Origin: Gigaspora margarita
Taxonomy: Eukaryota > Glomeromycota > Glomeromycetes > Diversisporales > Gigasporaceae
Reading direction: 5' to 3'
Assembly (NCBI GenBank): GCA_009809945.1
Contig: WTPW01001158.1
Span: 1 to 64,000 of the forward strand
Length of the DNA stretch: 64,000 bases
Position numbers and translations under genes: made by a program. Every line of letters begins with the position of its first letter. The first letter of the stretch is position 1. Below are positions 22,300 through 33,450 of this stretch, in pieces. The notes under the pieces are model-generated. The model did no database searches, was not told the DNA's origin, and was given only the letters and a program-made list of their open reading frames with translations.

Positions 22300-23036
22300 A
22301 AAATTCTACGCTGTCAAAGGTAAAATCGGCAAGTCTTTCGCTCCAAAATATTGATGTTCGTGTACCAAGGGTTAGGTTAATTTGGATCGAAAAAGGTGTA
22401 ATAGATTGGGCGAGCGACTAACAATAGTTTTAGTATAAAGAGTGTTGGTTTTAGAAACAATGTATATACGAAATTATCAGTGTTGGCAAATAGAACAATA
22501 GAACAAAAGTTTGATTTTTTGTCATATATTAAAAAAAATTTTTTATTAATAATTTGTAATTATTTAAATATATATTGTTAGACCATTAGTAAAGTATAAA
22601 TATAAAATATTTTTATAATTAATTAGTAGTTAAATTTAATACTAAAATTTTACAATAGAAAACAAAAAAATGATAGAATTAGTAGCCTATAGAACAAACA
22701 TAGTAAACGTGACAACTCTGGAAATTATGTATGATTTTTATGAATCAATAAAGCACTATTAATAAACAATTATGATATTTATTATTATTTAAGCAAAGGT
22801 GAGAGTTCCTCTTCTCGAAGGGCTAAAAGGCCTTTATTTATAATTAACTTGATAGCTATTTTTACGCATTCTATTTACTCCAATTATTCTAGTTATTCAT
22901 CTCTTTCCCATATTCGTCATTCAGTTTATTCCCCAGATTTATGAATTATTGTATTCCTGTAATTTCCAAATTTGGGATTTCCAGTGTAACTGGTCACGTG
23001 CCTTCCTCAGGTCACGTTTACGTTTACAGGCTCACA
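22300..23036 (-). repeat. LTR-like repeat, copy B, with hAT MITE insertion
   Basis: Related to 17640-18250. Minus-strand order: TGTGAGCCTGTAAACG, acgtgacctgaggaaggcacg, TATAAATAAAGGCC (about 22850), cacctttgcttaa, a TTTATT/AATAAA-type signal near 22750, then the block gatcgaaaaaggtgtaatag near 22395. Interrupted by the 243-bp hAT MITE at 22478-22720. Confidence 0.55.
22478..22720. mobile_element. hAT MITE, 8-bp TSD GAAATTAT
   Basis: Exact 8-bp duplication GAAATTAT at 22470-22477 and 22721-22728. TIRs CAGTGTTGGCA and CAGAGTTGTCA (inverted), fitting the hAT YARNG end rule. A/T-rich interior. Confidence 0.92.
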
Positions 23037-23214
23037 ATGCTTAAGAAGATGGGCTAGTATTAAACAATGTTAAACAACCAAGTCTATACGCTGGTCATTT
23101 TTAATAAAAAGGCTCATGGATATATTGAGGAGTTTGATTTATATTATTTATATATGAGAAAACAGATTTAAGTTTGGGTCAAACTTCGGAAAAGCCTGGA
23201 ATATGACTGTTCGG

Positions 23215-24178
23215 TAGTGATGGGCAAATCCCGATTTTTTTAAAAAAATCCCGCGCGGGATTCGCGGGATTCGCGGGACCGAGTAGAGTCTCGGATTTTT
23301 CACGATTAATAAATATATATATATATATATGTATATATGATCACGAGGAATGTAATTTCTCGTTAAATAATAATCATTTCTTATAAATCTTACAGCATTG
23401 ATTACAAATAAAAATGCTTGTATAGACTTTACCTACTTTTAAACCATTTGAATCTTGTAATTATTAAATTCATCAATTCAGATTTGTCTTAATTTTATCA
23501 ATTTTTAAAAAATATTATTATATAAATACATATTTAAAAATTATAATGGTAACAAAGCGATCAAATCATAAGCGTATAAAAATTTATAAGTAATCAGGTG
23601 CATAATCAGGTATAAATGTACTATAATTTATAGTGATCAAGTACTGTACATACATACAAAAATTTATAACTAGGTTATATACATACAAAAATCCTCATAA
23701 GAAATTCATAATCGAGCTTATAATTTCTGATCAAATAGTCAATAATCATCTAAATCACATAAATATTGGCTCGAATTTATTTAACATTATCACTCATATG
23801 AAATAATCACTGAAATTGGATATTTTCGCCCATATGGTACACAATATTCTTGGTGTATTATTTTATGCAAGAAATTAAAAGGCTAGATTCCCACTTTATT
23901 AATAATGACAATTTAAAAATTTTATTTCAACGTACAGTTTGCGCATTATCTCTGTACGTACGTATATATGTGGAACGAGAAATAAATAAAAAGTTAATGC
24001 GTGCATAATATTTTTATGTAAATACGTCCAATATTAATTAGGAATTGGCCCACTTATGTTAAAGCAGGCCAGATGTTTTGTTAACGCGGGCCAGGTGATT
24101 GCTAACGCAGGCCAGATAATCTTATATTAAAAATCCCGCGCGGGATCACGCGCGTATCCCGCGCGTTGCCCATCACTA
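23215..24178. mobile_element. 964-bp hAT-type element with GC-rich ends
   Basis: TIRs TAGTGATGGGCAA and, inverted, TAGTGATGGGCAACGCG; target duplication CTGTTCGG/CCGTTCGG (7 of 8). The left subterminal region is TCCCGCGCGGGATTCGCGGG and the right has two CCCGCGCG blocks, GC-rich islands in an A/T genome. Near the right end 'taa(a/c)gc(a/g)(g)gccag' is repeated three times (24058-24117). No transposase. Confidence 0.88.
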
Positions 24179-24186
24179 CCGTTCGG

Positions 24187-24726
24187 GCTTATTAGAAAAA
24201 ATGATTAAGATTGTTCATAAGCACCTATCTCTATGCAATATTAAATAAATCGTGCAAAATTCTTACGAAAAATTTTCTTTTTTTTTGTCTTTTTTACTCT
24301 AAAAATTCCACACAAATATGCTGTGTAAAAAACTATTTTTATACAGGAATGTTTATTTGATTTTTTTGTGCATATTGCATATTATTGCTAATTGTTGTGC
24401 ACAAAACAATACATGAAAACGAATTTTAACCGGTCTCTATGTAGTTGTATTGAAATTGAGATGGCATATAAGTATTATAATCAGGTGAAATATTAATTAC
24501 GATCAATGCTTAAGCATTCTCTATCATTAACTTCAAAAAAATTTTTGACGATCCATTGGTTTCTAAAACTTCAGCTTCCCAAATATTAGCACTTAAGCTT
24601 TAGTTTAGAATCTATCTCTTTTACTTCTAATATCTTAACACCAGTTATTCTTTAACCTATTTCACCAGCAATTTGTTATTAAAACAATAAACAAAAATGG
24701 CTTTATAAAATATTCAAACTTTTAAG
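24187..24726. other. intergenic, no gene
   Basis: A/T-rich; no gene or repeat boundary seen. Confidence 0.5.
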
Positions 24727-24923
24727 TTAAATATTCTGTTAGTTTTAACTGTTTAAAATTATTTTTTAATAAACCGAAAACTCTATCCAAAATCCGATAG
24801 TTATAATGAACTCAAGGTGTGAATTACTTAAATATTCTGTTAGTTTTAACTGTTTAAAATTATTTTTTAATAAACCGAAAACTCTATCCAAAATCCGATA
24901 GTTATAATCAAGGTGTGAATTAC
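24727..24923. repeat. tandem duplication, 101-bp period
   Basis: 'ttaaatattctgttagtttt' starts at 24727 and 24828. The two units are nearly identical except that the second lacks 'gaact'. Recent by appearance. Confidence 0.95.
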
Positions 24924-25104
24924 TTATTTAATAAGTAAGAATTACGTATGAGTTAGCAAAACTCAAAAAATAAATAATAGGAATGCGCACTTATAACATT
25001 CATACTGAGCAAGATATCTAAAAAACATAATACTTTGCACTTTAAAAGTCATACTTTATTGAAATTGACAATTTAAGAACTATTTAATTTTAATGTGTAA
25101 CTTA

Positions 25105-25881
25105 GGGTGTTCTCAAGCAGCACTCTCAATGTGATTATCTAGTGAATGAAATAGTGCTCAACCATTATGGCGTTATTAATTAAACCATTTTTAAGAACCG
25201 ATAGTATGGATGTTAACCGATAGTATGGATGTTGAAGGCCGATAGCATGTATGACAATATAATTGAAATATTATTGAAATATGAAACGTAACTTCTTCAA
25301 TATGATTAATTTATGATCATGTTTGTGCTCAAGTATTACGACTAATTAAAATGTTGATTGCAATTGATGCTCGAGCAAATATACCTATTATTGTTTTTAT
25401 AAATCGAAAAGTAAGTGATGAATCAACGTTTCCAATTTTTGTTTCTTCTTTTTCAGAATTTATTATAACCAATTGAACACAAAAACGGGCCTTTTTTTAT
25501 TTGTGCCGAAGATTTTTAGCACAAGTAATAAGGTAATAATTCGTCGACGTTGGTAATGATTTTGAAAACCGATAATGATAATGATAATGTAAAAAGAATG
25601 AAGTACTTGAACAATATTTTTTCTAATCAATCGACCAACATGCACAACTCTATGATAAAAAAAGGACGTTTGGGCCTCTTCTCTTGTTAATTGTAATGAT
25701 AAATACCCTTTATCGGTTAAACGTTCTTCCGATAATTAAATTCTCTTTTCATTAATCACATGTTTTTCATTGGAATAATCAATGCAATTAATACAATTGA
25801 TTCGTTAAATTATTTTTTTACTAATTAAAATTTAGCCTCAGTCCTGTTCCGACAGATTTATTAAAGTGCTTGAGAACACCC
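25105..25881. mobile_element. 777-bp PIF/Harbinger-type element, TTA target
   Basis: TTA flanks at 25102-25104 and 25882-25884. Ends GGGTGTTCTCAAGCAGC and, inverted, GGGTGTTCTCAAGCACT (about 15-bp TIR with a one-base offset). Contains a triplicated 'ccgatag(t/c)atg(g/t)atg' near 25198-25255. No transposase ORF recognised. Confidence 0.82.
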
Positions 25882-25884
25882 TTA

Positions 25885-26731
25885 ATTATACTTTATTGAT
25901 TAGGAAATTTAAGAATAAAATATCCATAAAGTTAATGTGATGCATAATGCATAATCAAATAAATCAATCTATCAATTTCAATAAATAATTTATTTAATGT
26001 TAAACAGTTTTGATATTATAAATTTAAAGATCACAGCCACACATTGTGACAACAACATGAAGTTGCATTTTTAACCATTGATTCAATATAAACTATAGAT
26101 GCAGCAACTTGTTACGTCAAAAAGATAAGCAACGTATGTTGTAACTAATATTAGACGTGATCCAGAATGTGACAAAAGTAATTTGACAATAATAAAGAAA
26201 TTCTACTTTGACTCTGCTTAACTATTGTTGATACTATTAATTCACGTTATGACTGCCACTTAACCCATAAGTTGATAAATAGAAAATCTGCGACGTTAAA
26301 TTAAACTCTAATCTTATCATAATTTATGAACTTTGAAATTGAAGAAATTAATATTTCTACATACAAATATATAAATAAGAAGTTTTAACACTTCAAGAAA
26401 CATGAAAATTTAATGTGAACACGGTTGATTAATAAACATTTGATGCGAACACGTTGACTATTTGGTCATTTTACAATATATCATACGTTTTAAATGATTG
26501 TGTTTTCTTAAATTAAGAATTTTATTATATTATATTAAAGAGCCGTAGTCCGTTCTATTAGTAAAAATTTTTAAAACATTCCAATTTTATCAATAAGCAC
26601 ATTGAAATCATGAAAGAAATTTAAATAGATAAGTTTAGAACTAAACTTTGCTTATCTTCACTGTAAAGTTTATTATAATGAGAATGACTTGTACTATGCG
26701 TCGGATAGCATGGCACCATTGAACGGAATTT
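25885..26731. other. intergenic, no gene
   Basis: A/T-rich. Nothing recognised. Confidence 0.5.
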
Positions 26732-26733
26732 TA

Positions 26734-26968
26734 CAGGAAGGTCACCAAAGTTCCGGGTCGGATGCGTCGGACATAGGTCGGCGTTTAGCCTTAGTTGTTA
26801 GTAGGTTCTATAGCAAAATTATCAGTTGGGCATTTTTTAATTAATGAATGAATATGATTTATTAGTAAAATTTTTTATGATCTTGGGGCAAAATTGATCA
26901 ATTCCGAATCAGCCGACCATGATTCTATGCATCCGACGTATTCCGACTCGGAATTTTGGCGACCATCC
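26734..26968 (+). mobile_element. TA-flanked MITE, CAGRG family copy 2
   Basis: CAGGAAGGTCACCAAAG..CCGGGTCGGATGCGTCGGA and the inverted counterpart at the right end, flanked by TA. Interior nearly identical to 3438-3674. Confidence 0.88.
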
Positions 26969-26970
26969 TA

Positions 26971-27594
26971 TATGAGTACTATATGAGTTCATAGAACGCC
27001 CTTATCGGTGTCACTATCGAATAGGGAGAGCGTCAGATAAGGGAGCCGAGTTTAGTCAGTCAATAGTGAACAAGAGAAGGAATACATAAGGCCGGTTTAT
27101 AATTATGAAGAAAGGGATTCATGAGGAAACGATACAAAAATAAATGAAAGTAAAGAGATACGATATAACAAGCATTCACTAAGAAGTCTTGATTATAAAA
27201 GAGGAATCATTAAAATAATGCCTAATGTTCACTAAAAATACATGAAGAGCGAATACATCGGACTTATATACATGTTCGATATACATAAATAATTAAACTA
27301 TTCAATTGTCGGATCAACTTCCTTCCGATATTACTAAGCTTTAATTCCTACAACACCAGTAAACTTCCCTTCGCATTATTATCTTTACCAAGACATTACA
27401 CCCGAAACATTAACCTTGAAATCTGCTTTACTAAATCTTCATCGTTCTAGCAAATCCGCGATAATATAAGAAAGCTTGATTGTTCAACGATGCTTAATAT
27501 TGTCCTTGCATCGAACCAATTCAACTTTCACGCGTCACAGATTAATTAGTATGGAATTCGGGTATGGTAATTAAATATAACTCATAAAGGAGGG
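26971..27594. other. intergenic, no gene
   Basis: No gene seen. A 'tcatagaacgccctta' piece (26988-27003) resembles a lone Harbinger-type end. Confidence 0.5.
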
Positions 27595-27596
27595 CC

Positions 27597-27803
27597 CCAA
27601 AAAGTCCGGGTCGGGATACATCGGAGTGCATAGGAATCAGATCAGAATTGATCGATTTTGCCCCAAGATCATAAAAAATTTTACTAATAAATCATATCCA
27701 TTCATTAAGTAAAAAATGCTCAACTGATAATTTTGCTAACAACTGTGGCTAAATGCCGACCTAGATCCAACGCATCTGACCCGGAAATATGGAGATAGCC
27801 CTG
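27597..27803 (-). mobile_element. TA-flanked MITE, CAGRG family copy 3 (inverted)
   Basis: Same family as 3438-3674 and 26734-26968 but reversed; right end GGAGATAGCCCTG then TA. Lies about 0.6 kb from copy 2 in opposite orientation. Confidence 0.85.
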
Positions 27804-27805
27804 TA

Positions 27806-28371
27806 AAAATCAGTTAGCACATCTATAGAAATCATTGCGGGCTTTATTTTGATTGGCCAATTTTTGTAGATCAACCCGTGATATAGTAAAAATTTTATTG
27901 ATTAATCGAAGTTAATCAAAATTAATCGTTCTAAATTACCACGAAGAAAAAAAACTGATATGTATAAAAATAACTATCTATACTAAAATTAATACCAGCA
28001 GAAGTCTTTATAATGAAATCTCGATAATTTTAAATCTAAAACTATAAGCTTGTTACGAACAAAATTCCAACAAACCAATATTTTATTAAAGAAATAAGTC
28101 CTAACAAATTACAATCAAAAAAAGAAAAAAAAACTTCAAAAACAAACTAAAAATGAAAAGTACAAGAAATAAATATTTGATCTTATTCTAGCACACTAAT
28201 AGCTAAAAAAAAAAATAATCAAAACCAACTTCTAGTGCTGCTCCAATATCAAACTAATCTTTAATTTTATTTAATAATTGTTATGTAGTTATAGTACCAC
28301 TACTTTGCCTTAACTCTTCTCACGAAATCTATAAACCTTATGACTCTCAACTTCATATTCTTAGCCTATAT
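27806..28371. other. intergenic, no gene
   Basis: A/T-rich. A 'tagcctatattaggcga' imperfect palindrome leads into the hairpin that follows. Confidence 0.5.
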
Positions 28372-28477
28372 TAGGCGAGACCAACTGGATTCGGTGTTTT
28401 ACATTACCCCCCCCCCCTCTCCTCATCGGGAGGGTGGGGGGGGTAATGTAAAACACCGAATCCAGTTGGTCTCGCCT
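28372..28477. repeat. GC-rich perfect hairpin, ~45-bp arms
   Basis: Arm TAGGCGAGACCAACTGGATT, continuing through CGGTGTTTTACATTACCCCC, is repeated exactly in inverse after a short C-/G-run loop (about 28420-28437). The longest GC-rich palindrome in the window. Confidence 0.95.
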
Positions 28478-28542
28478 TATAGTCAGGTTTTATATTAGTT
28501 GTGACTTCGAAGAATAAGTTTTCATAAAATACGTAAAAAACA

Positions 28543-28863
28543 GCTTAAATTGCCAAGTTTAATTGGCTATAAATTAAACTTGAATGTTCAAACATACCTC
28601 TCATCTAACTTCCGTGGATTACCAAATTACTTTGACAGGTTATAGACCAGAATGTACTCTTGCTTTTTTTTGGTATCGAGTTTGGCCAATTCGTTTCCGT
28701 GGCTTAAATTGCCAAGTTTAATTGATTTATTGAGCCTATAAATTAAACTTGAATGTTCTCTCATCTAACTTCCGTGGATTACCAAATTACTTTGACAGGT
28801 TATAAACCAGAAGGTACTCTTGCTTTTTTTTGGTATCGAGTTTGGCCAATTCGTTTCCGTGGC
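28543..28863. repeat. tandem duplication, 159-bp period
   Basis: Units begin 'gcttaaattgccaagttta' at 28543 and 28702 and both end 'ttcgtttccgtggct'. The shared 'cttttttttggtatcgagtttggccaattcg' block gives an open frame in the second unit (28753-28950, 65 codons) that may be a coding scrap; no family recognised. Confidence 0.9.
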
Positions 28864-28950
28864 TGCCAACCCATTTTTGTAACTGCAAAACGTTACGCCA
28901 CTATGTGGAACATACTGTGTCGATCATCCAATCCCGCTATGTTTCTATAG

Positions 28951-29426
28951 AAGGACATATATGGAAATCGAGATAACTATAATAGTAATAAGAAAGATCT
29001 ATACATGGTAATAACGTAGGTAAGTATAGAGAAACAAATTAGGAAAGGGACGAAGGATAAAATTAGTAGCAAGGTAGGACGATGTAAGGAAGTTCGGAAG
29101 TATGATAATTATTATTATGTAAGGGAAAATGATATAAGGCTGGGTATAATAAGGAAATGCTGTGGGCACAGAAATTTTACTATAAGTAACATCGGGAGTT
29201 ACGGCAAAAATCGGGTGTGATTTTTTAACGTTTATTTGGATTATTGATAATCTTTGCCAAATTCAAAATAAAATTTTCATTATAAAGCAGATTCACCTTT
29301 CACTTAACGACATAACTATGCTTTATTTTTGAAAAGGGTAACGATTATATGAAAATACAAGATTTTTAGGATTACATCCCATATTACGTAGAGTACGGTA
29401 ATTGCATTTACATATGGCAGTCAAAA
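28951..29426. other. intergenic, no gene
   Basis: No gene seen; purine-rich stretch 28950-29160. Confidence 0.5.
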
Positions 29427-29889
29427 GTAGAAACCAAGGAATTTGACCTTTTTTTAAAAAATGAGTTTTTGGATTAATAATTAGGTATATTTTTAAAGCT
29501 AAATATTTTTTATTTAATAACGAAAATATAATCAATGTAGAAACCAAGGAATTTGACCTTTTTTTTAAAAAAATGAGTTTTTGGATTAATAATTAGATTT
29601 TTTTTTTTTTTTTTTTTAATTTTAATGGTGAATAATTAGATTTTTTATTTAATAACGAAAATATAATCAATTAGTAAATTTTAAAGTTATTTATAGTCGT
29701 TTTAAGACTTTTAATGATAAAATCCGGAAAATCTAAAAATAGATCAATGTCTTTCGTCACAATTGTTTATATTTGGTAGTTAATTATCATTCAGTTGAAA
29801 TAACAAACAGGTTTAAAATCCGGAAATGTTATTTTTAGATCTGTTTGTTTTGTGTAACAAAACATGCTTTGCCAACCTTGGTTTCTACT
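29427..29889. repeat. inverted-repeat element with internal 110-bp duplication
   Basis: GTAGAAACCAAGG at 29427 and 29537 (110-bp tandem duplication carrying aatttgacct, gagtttttggattaataatt) and its inverse CCTTGGTTTCTAC at 29877-29889. Probably a MITE whose left part was duplicated. TSD not clear. Confidence 0.6.
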
Positions 29890-29900
29890 TCGACCGGCTT

Positions 29901-30359
29901 TTATTTGTGCCGGTAATACAAACTCCTAAAAAGGCAACTACCAATCAGTGAATTCAAATTTTGATCGTTCCGGATCCGGATCAACCCGTCACGAATTCCG
30001 AACACGTGCAGAAGAAGAAAAAAGCGAAAATACACCAAAACTAGTGTTTAAATCGACCTTTGTGCACTGATTAAAAATGTCGGGGACGAAATTTTACATA
30101 TAATAGCAACTGTCTATGGCTATATCTCCTAAAGTTAACCTCCTAATCTTAACTTTGTGTTTTTACACACAAAATTAAATTTCCTTTTTTGGAGGTCGGT
30201 TAAAGCGGAGGGAAATTCAGTTAGGGTGCGGGTTACCATTTTGATGCAGTTAGAAGGACTTTTATATATAGATATCAAGAATCTAATTTATGCAGTATGT
30301 AGATCATATATTGAATTAAATCCGTCCCCTTTTTTGGGTTGTAATACCGGCACAAATAA
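29901..30359. mobile_element. MITE, TTATTTGTGC ends, copy A
   Basis: TIRs TTATTTGTGCCGGTAATAC and, inverted, TTATTTGTGCCGGTATTAC, about 26 bp. Interior block 'aaaatac..aa..agtgtttaaa' is shared with 51418-51700. Its right end is 56 bp before the ATG of the Sel1-kinase gene. Confidence 0.82.
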
Positions 30360-30414
30360 TATATATTGTACACATTTCGTAATGTAATGTTTCAAACTCT
30401 TTTCTTGCGTCAAA

Positions 30415-32590
30415 ATGTCAAATTACAAAAATATATTTGAAAAAATCGACAATTCATCAGATATTACTCAAATAACCAACAATATTACTCAATTGAATTT
30501 AGAAGATAACAATTTACATTATCTTTCAGAAATTGTAAAAGGGATATGTAATCTTTATAATGAAGAAAGATTGAAAGGCAAAAATACTCGTTCAATTCTT
30601 GAGACGTTAGAACAATTTCTAATAAAGAAAAAGCAAAATCCAGTTAATATTATCGATTTTTGCTTAGTTGATCAAACCAATCCAACGATTCAATTCGTTC
30701 TTGCAAGTTGCTATCATTATGGTAAATGGGTAGAAAAAGATGAACATAAGGCATTCATTTATTATCAAAAATCTGCAGAGATGGCTGACGTTAAAGGAAC
30801 ATATAATGTTGGAGATTGTTATCGAAATGGAATTGGAGTTGTAAAGGATGAACATAAGGCATTCATTTATTATCTAAAATCTGCAGAGATGGGTTTAGCT
30901 AGTGGAACATATAAAGTTGGATATTGTTATCTTCATGGAATTGGAGTTGAAAAGGATAAACATAAGGCATTCATTTATTTTCAAAAATCTGCAGAGATGG
31001 GTTTAGCTAGTGGGATGTTAAAAGTCGCGGAATGTTATAGAAATGGAATTGGAATAACAAGGGATTCACATAAAGCAAAATACTGGTATCAAAGGTAAAT
31101 TTTAATTTAAACATAAGTCATGGCGCACCACATGCAAAAAATATGATATGATCAAGTGTAATTGAGTCCGAAAAATAAAATTAAAAATTTTAAAGATGAT
31201 AATTTTATTATTAATTGCACCTGATCTTGAAATTCAATTGATAATTTGTGGTCGTGCTACGTTTATATATACATATTTAACAACTTCAAATATTTAAATC
31301 TCCGATTAGGGAAAAAGATTTAACATCAGGTATTATCTCCGGTATTATCATTATTATAATGCTTTATAATTTTTAAAATCTATAATTGATTAATTTTATA
31401 AATAAATATTAGCGGCGAATAAATATGATTGGCAGCATAATCTTGAAATTGATGATAATTTGAAAAAAATATTGACAGAAAATAAATATCAGCTATTGTG
31501 GATTCCTTATGATGATTTTAAAAATATTAATGAGATAGGTAAAGGAGGGTTTGCAACTGTATATTATGCTAGATGGAATGATAAAAGTCAAAATTTGTAC
31601 AGACCTGTTGCGCTTAAATTGCTCCATGATTCAAATAATTATCACGAGGAATTTATAAATGAGGTAATCTTTATTAAATATTTTTACCGATTAATATATT
31701 TACTCATGATTTATTATTTATTAATAATTTGTATTTATAATTTTTTTTTTATTAATTAGTTAAAAGCATATTGCGATATCGGACTTAAAGATCCAACTTT
31801 TTTAAAATGTTTTGGTATATCCAAAGATAAAGCTTCTGGAAATTATATACTTGTCATGAAATATGCTTCAAAAGGTAGTTTGCGCAAAAATCTACATATT
31901 ATATCGAAAATGGATTGGAAAGATAAATTGAATCTGCTACAAAGTATTGCAACAGATCTTCGGATAATACATTCTCATGATCTTATACATCGGGATTTAC
32001 ATAGTGGAAATATATTACAAAGTGACTTGAAAAGTGCTTACATTGCTGATTTAGGATTTTCAATGGCAGCTAATATTGCGACAAAATCAGATGAGATTTT
32101 TGGAATTTTACCTTATATTGCTCCTGAGGTTTTGATCAACCAACGGTACACTAAAGCATCAGACATTTATTCATTTGGTATAATTATGTGGGAAATTTTA
32201 TATGGAAAAGCTGTGTCGTACAATCAAAAACTTGCTATGTCACAACTTTGTTTTTTATTGTGTTATCATGATTTAAAACCTGCTGTTAATAAAGATGCTC
32301 CACAATGTTACGTAAATCTTATGAAAAAATGTTGGGATAAAAATTTCGAGAAACGTTCATCTGCAAAAGATCTTTGTGAAATTTTTGAAAAATGGCAAAA
32401 TGATGAAAATGTTTTGTTAGGGCTAAATGAATCCAATTCAATACTTGTGAATATTCAAGATTCATACTATGAGAAGATGTTCAATTGTGGAAGCAAGTTC
32501 ATCAACTCACGTGAAATCACTGAAAAATTTTCTGAAATGGCTTTACTCAGTAAGGGGATTGAACTTTTTGATATTCCTGATGACTTTTGA
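30415..32590 (+). CDS. Sel1-repeat protein fused to TKL-like protein kinase (4 exons)
   Basis: Predicted exons 30415-31094, 31310-31329, 31413-31663 and 31760-32590, total 1782 nt = 593 residues plus stop. All introns are GT-AG. Residues about 90-227 form three Sel1-like repeats and part of a fourth (CYRNGIGVVKDEHKAFIYY-type units), used in protein-protein scaffolding. Residues about 269-560 are a protein kinase with glycine loop IGKGGFATVYYA (275-286), VAIK-type lysine in VALKLL (K302), HRDLHSGN catalytic loop (394-401), DLG in place of DFG (414-416), PYIAPE (435-440) and DIYSFGIIMWE. All essential catalytic residues are present, so it is probably active. Sel1-kinase fusions of TKL type are a known expansion in arbuscular-mycorrhizal fungi. 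Joining exon 1 directly to 31413 would shift the frame by one base; the 20-nt exon restores it. Polyadenylation signal AATAAA at 32606-32611. Confidence 0.9.
31120..31252. repeat. small inverted-repeat element in intron 1
   Basis: 'gcgcaccaca' and 'gatcaagtgtaatt' on the left are mirrored on the right by 'aattgcacctgatc' and 'tgtggtcgtgc'. It probably explains why intron 1 (31095-31309) is longer than the other two. The gatcaggtgtaat motif also recurs at 17200, 56642 and 57580. Confidence 0.5.
31310..31329 (+). other. predicted 20-nt micro-exon of the Sel1-kinase gene
   Basis: Flanked by consensus ...CGATTAG and GTATTA. Encodes (with borrowed bases) REKDLTSA and joins exon 1 (phase 2) to exon 3 in frame. 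Needed because the direct exon 1-exon 3 join is out of frame. Confidence 0.6.
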
Positions 32591-32605
32591 TTTTTTTTTT
32601 AAAAA

Positions 32606-32611
32606 AATAAA
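32606..32611 (+). terminator. polyadenylation signal AATAAA
   Basis: 16 nt after the stop of the Sel1-kinase gene. Confidence 0.6.
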
Positions 32612-33214
32612 GATTTTATGTTAAAAAGTTTAATTAAGGGAAGATCGCAGATAAATGGTATAAAATGATTGACATTTTATAATAAATCACGGTGGACATT
32701 TAAAAGTAAATTTCTATAGTGTGTGAATGGGGCTTTTTTTACATATAAAAGTATTTTTTTTTACTAAGCAAACCTTTTATAATTTCTAATTAAACTTTGC
32801 AGAACCAACTTTTCTGATTCTAATGATAGTTAAATCATTAAAATCGCGTTAGTATATGACATATTATGAGTATTTATTGATTGTTTACTATAGGGTTTTT
32901 TGGAAATGTACAGCATTCCACTTCTATATAAGGCAATTAGTAAAACTGCGCCGATTTTTACTATGAAATTTTGACCCTTTAACTGCGGATTGCCACTTAA
33001 GCATTATTGGATAATCATTAATTATTAATTCACCCAAATTTGATTATAAAAATACTATAGCTTACAAATCATGAATTAAATTCATTTTTATTTTTTTTAA
33101 AACATACTATTCCCTATAAGATTAGCATATGTTAATATTGAAATAATTGTATATTTATTTTTAGGGAAAATTACATATTAGGGGCCTGAAAAATGTAAAC
33201 AATTACAAGGCTAC
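32612..33214. other. intergenic, no gene
   Basis: A/T-rich; nothing coding. Confidence 0.5.
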
Positions 33215-33450
33215 AAAAATAAACTGCCTATAAAATGAACTGTCTATAAATTAATTGCTTATAAAATAAATTTATCAACAAAATATATTGTTTATAAATA
33301 AATTGTCTTTATCTTTAAAATAAACTTATCTTATAAATAAACTGTAAACTTGTCTCTAAAAAATATATTATCTTTAAAATAAACTGTCTATGAATTAATT
33401 CCTATAAAATAAATTTCGTTATAAAATAAACTGTCTATAAAATAATTGGA
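33215..33450. repeat. degenerate minisatellite, ~14-20 bp unit
   Basis: Repeated 'ataaactgtctataaa' variants (aaataaactg, gaactgtctat, aaactgtctatg and so on) at least eight times. Confidence 0.75.
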
